Shown here: piece by piece, positions 60,807 through 64,000 of the stretch
Layout: every line of letters begins with the position of its first letter
Position numbering within the stretch: position 1 is the stretch's first letter
Origin: Solenopsis invicta
Lineage: Eukaryota; Arthropoda; Insecta; Hymenoptera; Formicidae
Direction of reading: 5' to 3'
Assembly: GCF_016802725.1 (NCBI RefSeq)
Contig: NC_052665.1
Location: 9,998,001-10,062,000 of the forward strand
Length of the DNA stretch: 64,000 nucleotides
The notes under the pieces: model-generated
What the model saw: the letters and a program-made list of their open reading frames with translations, nothing else
What the model was told of the DNA's origin: nothing
Database searches by the model: none
Program-made: the position numbers and the translations under genes

Positions 60807-61009
60807 GAAATATTTAATGTCGGAAAGTTGCTGAACCTAGATGGTCGCATCTTTGTCACACGTACGAATGCGTGCATTGCGTCTTTTTCTGTCATACCAG
60901 CGCCGCCAGCGTCATTACTCCAATTTCAGCGCCTTTGCTTCATAGCGTCCATAGTAACAACACGTATTTTTAGGTTATTTTTTAAACTTTATTGTAAAAT
61001 AAAGTGAAA

Positions 61010-62852
61010 ATGGTACGTTGTATAGTGAAATCGTGTAAAAATTGCAACGAAACGTGCTTGCCGGCGCAAGTAAGCTTTTTCCGATTTCCGGAAAATGCAG
61101 TAATGCGTGAAAGCTGAATTCAGAGAATCGGAGAGAGTTTTATGCCGAAAAATATTAAGAATGGTAAGTCTTATTAAATATTATTAGCCAATTTTTTGTA
61201 ATGACATTATTTCCATTACAATTTGTATTACACACACAGGCACACACACAACATTCCAATACTGTTCCAATAGAAAATATTGTAAATATTCGTATCTTAA
61301 TAGAGCAACCTAACCTAACACCAATTACTTGATATACATACTAACCAACAACTTTCTATTTAATTATCTTAACTTTTGCAATAATTTTAAAGAATAGTAC
61401 ATTAAACTGATGCAATATGTTTCAAGATAATTAAATGTACATATCATGTATACATTTATACGTATTGTCGAAATTAAAATAATTTAATAGGAAGTTACAT
61501 AGCACACATCAAGTGCTTGATGTAAACTAGGACAATTGTTAACTTATTAATTGTTAGTTAACTTAACTATTATTCTGTCATTTGAATTTTTAGCAAATAT
61601 ATGCTTAGCACACTTCACAGAAGATTTGTTTGTGAGAAGTAAGAAGATTTGACCTCCTATGGACATTCGAAGACGGTCGCTTTTGCCGAGTGCAGTTCCA
61701 ACATTATTGTTACCAAAAACGGAAAATAGGTAAACATGAATAAATAATAATTGATGTATTAATTACTGAAAAATACATTCCTTTTTTTGCATAACGTTAT
61801 CAAAGTAACATTTATGTTTTCTATTTTAGTGACAATGAAAGTAATATGGACTTCAAAGTCATAGACGAAGATTTTCCGCTTCCCGTCATCCACGAAAATG
61901 TACATGCAGTCTTCCGAGTTACTCGTCAGCCCTGATGATCCATCGAATATACAGGAATGTATGATAGATGTAGAATCACCAAGATCGATTTAGAAGGTAA
62001 GAACAACATTGAACGATTACTGATGATAGTAATTTGCTATCTTAATTGCACGAAATTCTTGGTATATACAATAAACAATAATGTTTTGTTTTATTATTAC
62101 AGTAATCGAAGGCTGGAGGAAACATATGCAATGTGTCGAACGCCACCAAAAACAAGAAAAAAATGAAAAAAATCAAATAAAACTTTTAGCTCTTAGCTTT
62201 TTAACTTTGAAATGTATAAAATAATAAATTATTATATTTATCATGAAACCTGCATAAAAAATAATGACTTATTTCTACACATTTTGTCGGTAGAGATTGT
62301 CTTAGTCAGTTCATTCGAAAACAGCAACATGTGGCTCAAGCATAAAATCAATGAATATTATTTTATTTTATTTTATTTAACTATCTCAACTATTTTTTTC
62401 TTTTCATTCTTAATGAAAAAATATCTTCAATTTTCAATAATTTCTTATTTACAAAAAATTGATATTCTGTAACGATTTGTGGACTTAATAATTCTATTTA
62501 TTTCTTGTTTTGGAAAAAATTCTTGTATATCAATGGTTGTTTTTAAACTTTTTAAGAACTTTATTTTTTATTATTAAACTTATCGTAAAATTTATTAGGA
62601 TATTTATATTTGTAGTGTTATTTCAAATATTATTTTATTATTAAATACTATTAATCTTTATATTTTACACAAACTGTTTAATTTTTATTAATTTTTTACA
62701 ATGAGCGCAGTTAGTCTTTCGTGTCGTGTTGTATTTAATAACATTTATTTACAGCGGTAACTATCTACAAAAAGAGACAGAGTGAAAATAGAAAACGTCT
62801 GACAAAGACAGTTATATCAGGTGTACAGACTTTAGAAAGTGAAATACTTCAA
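61010..62852 (+). pseudogene. THAP-domain gene, disrupted
   Basis: Exon 1 (61010-61163) starts MVRCIVKSC and gives SFFRFPEN; donor GAATG|GTAAGT. A TGA at 61115-61117 stands where the THAP domain normally has Trp. Exon 2 (61594-61729) gives NICLAHFTEDLF and SAVPTLLLP, the C-x2-H and AVPT signatures, but has TGA at 61650-61652. Exon 3 starts at 61830 (DNESNMDFKVIDEDFPLP) and soon meets TGATGA at 61933; the other frame encodes SPDDPSNIQECMIDVESPR. Likely later exons are at 62103 (NRRLEETYAMCRTPPKTRKK) and 62754 (VTIYKKRQSENRKRL, coiled-coil-like), and the last is cut by the element at 62853. THAP proteins are zinc-dependent DNA-binding proteins. Sequencing error could explain one stop but not all. 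Confidence 0.75.
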
Positions 62853-63160
62853 CTTTTCACAGTTGGCAGCCCTCTGGAATAAGAGGCAGAAAAACGACAG
62901 AGAGCGCAGATTTTAGAGAAAGAAGGCTGCAAATTGAGCACACCATGCTATCCCTTCCACCATGGTTCACTGTAAAAATATACCCACTATACCCAGCGCG
63001 AACGAACGAAAATTCGTTCATTTCGCGCACGTTTACAAAAGGAGAACTTGGGAGAACTGAGCATGGTGGAAGGGATAGCATGGTGTGTGCAATTCGGCTA
63101 AACCACGCCCACTTTTGCTCTGCAAGGGCTACAATGTACCAGACAGCCAACTGTGAAAAG
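62853..63160. mobile_element. 308 bp inverted-repeat element, CTTTTCACAGTTGGC ends
   Basis: CTTTTCACAGTTGGCAGCCC and inverse GCCAACTGTGAAAAG. Inner arms CACCATGCTATCCCTTCCAC and inverse. It truncates the last exon of the THAP pseudogene. Confidence 0.82.
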
Positions 63161-64000
63161 TAAAATTATTTAGTGTCAGCCTGTTGGTATGCTGGATCTA
63201 CCTTCTTTGTTTCACACATGTTAGTTTCTCTTTCTATCCTTGTATGTATATTTCCATAGCTCGATTTACATACGTCAGAAGGAAGGTGCGATTTGCATGT
63301 GATATTTTTTAATATTTTACAATTGAACAAGTTTGTTGTTATATCAAAATTAAATATTAAATTGGAAAGGCTTAACAATAAGACAAGCAAATACAGTTAT
63401 TTTCGTTCAGGTAATTCTGAGCGTCCTCATTATTGTATAGATTTTTAGCAATAAAAAGTAAATAGATAAAAAATAAATAAGTAAATAAATAAATAAATAA
63501 AAAATAAAAAGACAATAAAATTAAACCTAAAAAACATATTAAAATATAATAATACGAAAAGTCTTGTAGTCATGAAAAAAAATATATATATTAACAATAA
63601 ACGCCATAAAGCAGATATGGATGGGGCGCGTGTATAGCGATATAGATATTTTTAGTTTATTTCTGAAAAATGTGTTTTTGAACTATAACTTTACCATACA
63701 TGTTTGAATTTGTTGTTAAATATGCTATAAGTTTTGATATAAAATAAATTTTAAATTTTTCAGAAATTTAGGAGAGAAGGAGAATTTTGAGAAAAATGAC
63801 ATTTTAAAAAAATCTAAAAAAAGTGTTATAAAATACATAGAAATATATAAAACTTTTATTTGAAATTTTTTTTTATATTTTTTACCATTTCCTTTAATCT
63901 AGGTTAAAGAAAGAAAGAGATAAGAGTATATATACTTCTCGCTCACTGGATTTTGCCAAGATTGCCTGATGGCGCGACTCTTATTATAGGGTCTCTAGTA
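63161..64000. other. AT-rich sequence, nothing recognised
   Basis: No convincing exon on either strand. The last 30 bases (GGGTCTCTAGTA at the edge) may start another element, but the window ends. Confidence 0.4.

Overview
The window looks like a piece of an AT-rich arthropod nuclear genome, most likely a hymenopteran and probably an ant. Evidence: spliced genes with GT..AG introns of up to 10 kb, two Tc1/mariner copies, many short inverted-repeat elements, and a purine-rich non-LTR retrotransposon of a kind I associate with ant genomes. The species call is inference; the gene calls rest on translated exons that join in frame.

Three genes are visible. (1) On the minus strand, 36122 down to 379 and running off the left edge, is CFAP44 (WDR52), an axonemal WD-repeat/coiled-coil protein. 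I could place 17 consecutive coding exons. Their lengths sum to 3,468 nt, exactly 1,156 codons, and every junction keeps frame. An RFX-type X-box lies 131 bp upstream of its ATG. (2) On the plus strand, 42480-59245, is the Spt2/SPTY2D1 histone-chaperone gene, with seven exons giving 567 residues. (3) At 61010-62852 on the plus strand is a broken THAP-domain gene with in-frame stops in its first two exons and an inverted-repeat element at the 3' end of its last recognisable exon.

Almost everything else is mobile DNA. CFAP44 introns hold a dead mariner (5824-7099), two copies of a PIF/Harbinger-type element (8119-8851 and 21599-27412), a foldback-like element (9552-11495), a retrovirus-like envelope fragment with a possible LTR (17960-18876), a CACGTG-rich element (20049-21219), a second mariner (25324-26960), a 5S-rRNA-like sequence (about 29777-29848) inside an AT-rich foldback, and several small palindromes. 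The copy at 21599-27412 is a five-level nest of insertions. Removing the nested pieces and their target duplications leaves about 740 bp, against 733 bp for the uninterrupted copy.

The 6.4 kb between the divergent CFAP44 and SPT2 genes (36123-42479) is mostly a chain of inverted-repeat elements: several GGCTGTGTTCCG elements (one inserted in another), a 1.5 kb long-armed foldback with a young insertion in only one arm, and a 588 bp near-perfect palindrome with essentially no spacer. SPT2 introns hold foldbacks, a GA-rich LINE fossil with an endonuclease domain, and two TTAA-flanked piggyBac-like elements. A short 131-132 bp module with 3-bp target duplications recurs four times; two copies were independently invaded at the same TA-rich centre by unrelated palindromic elements.

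I saw no CRISPR array, no intact transposase and no convincing tRNA gene.
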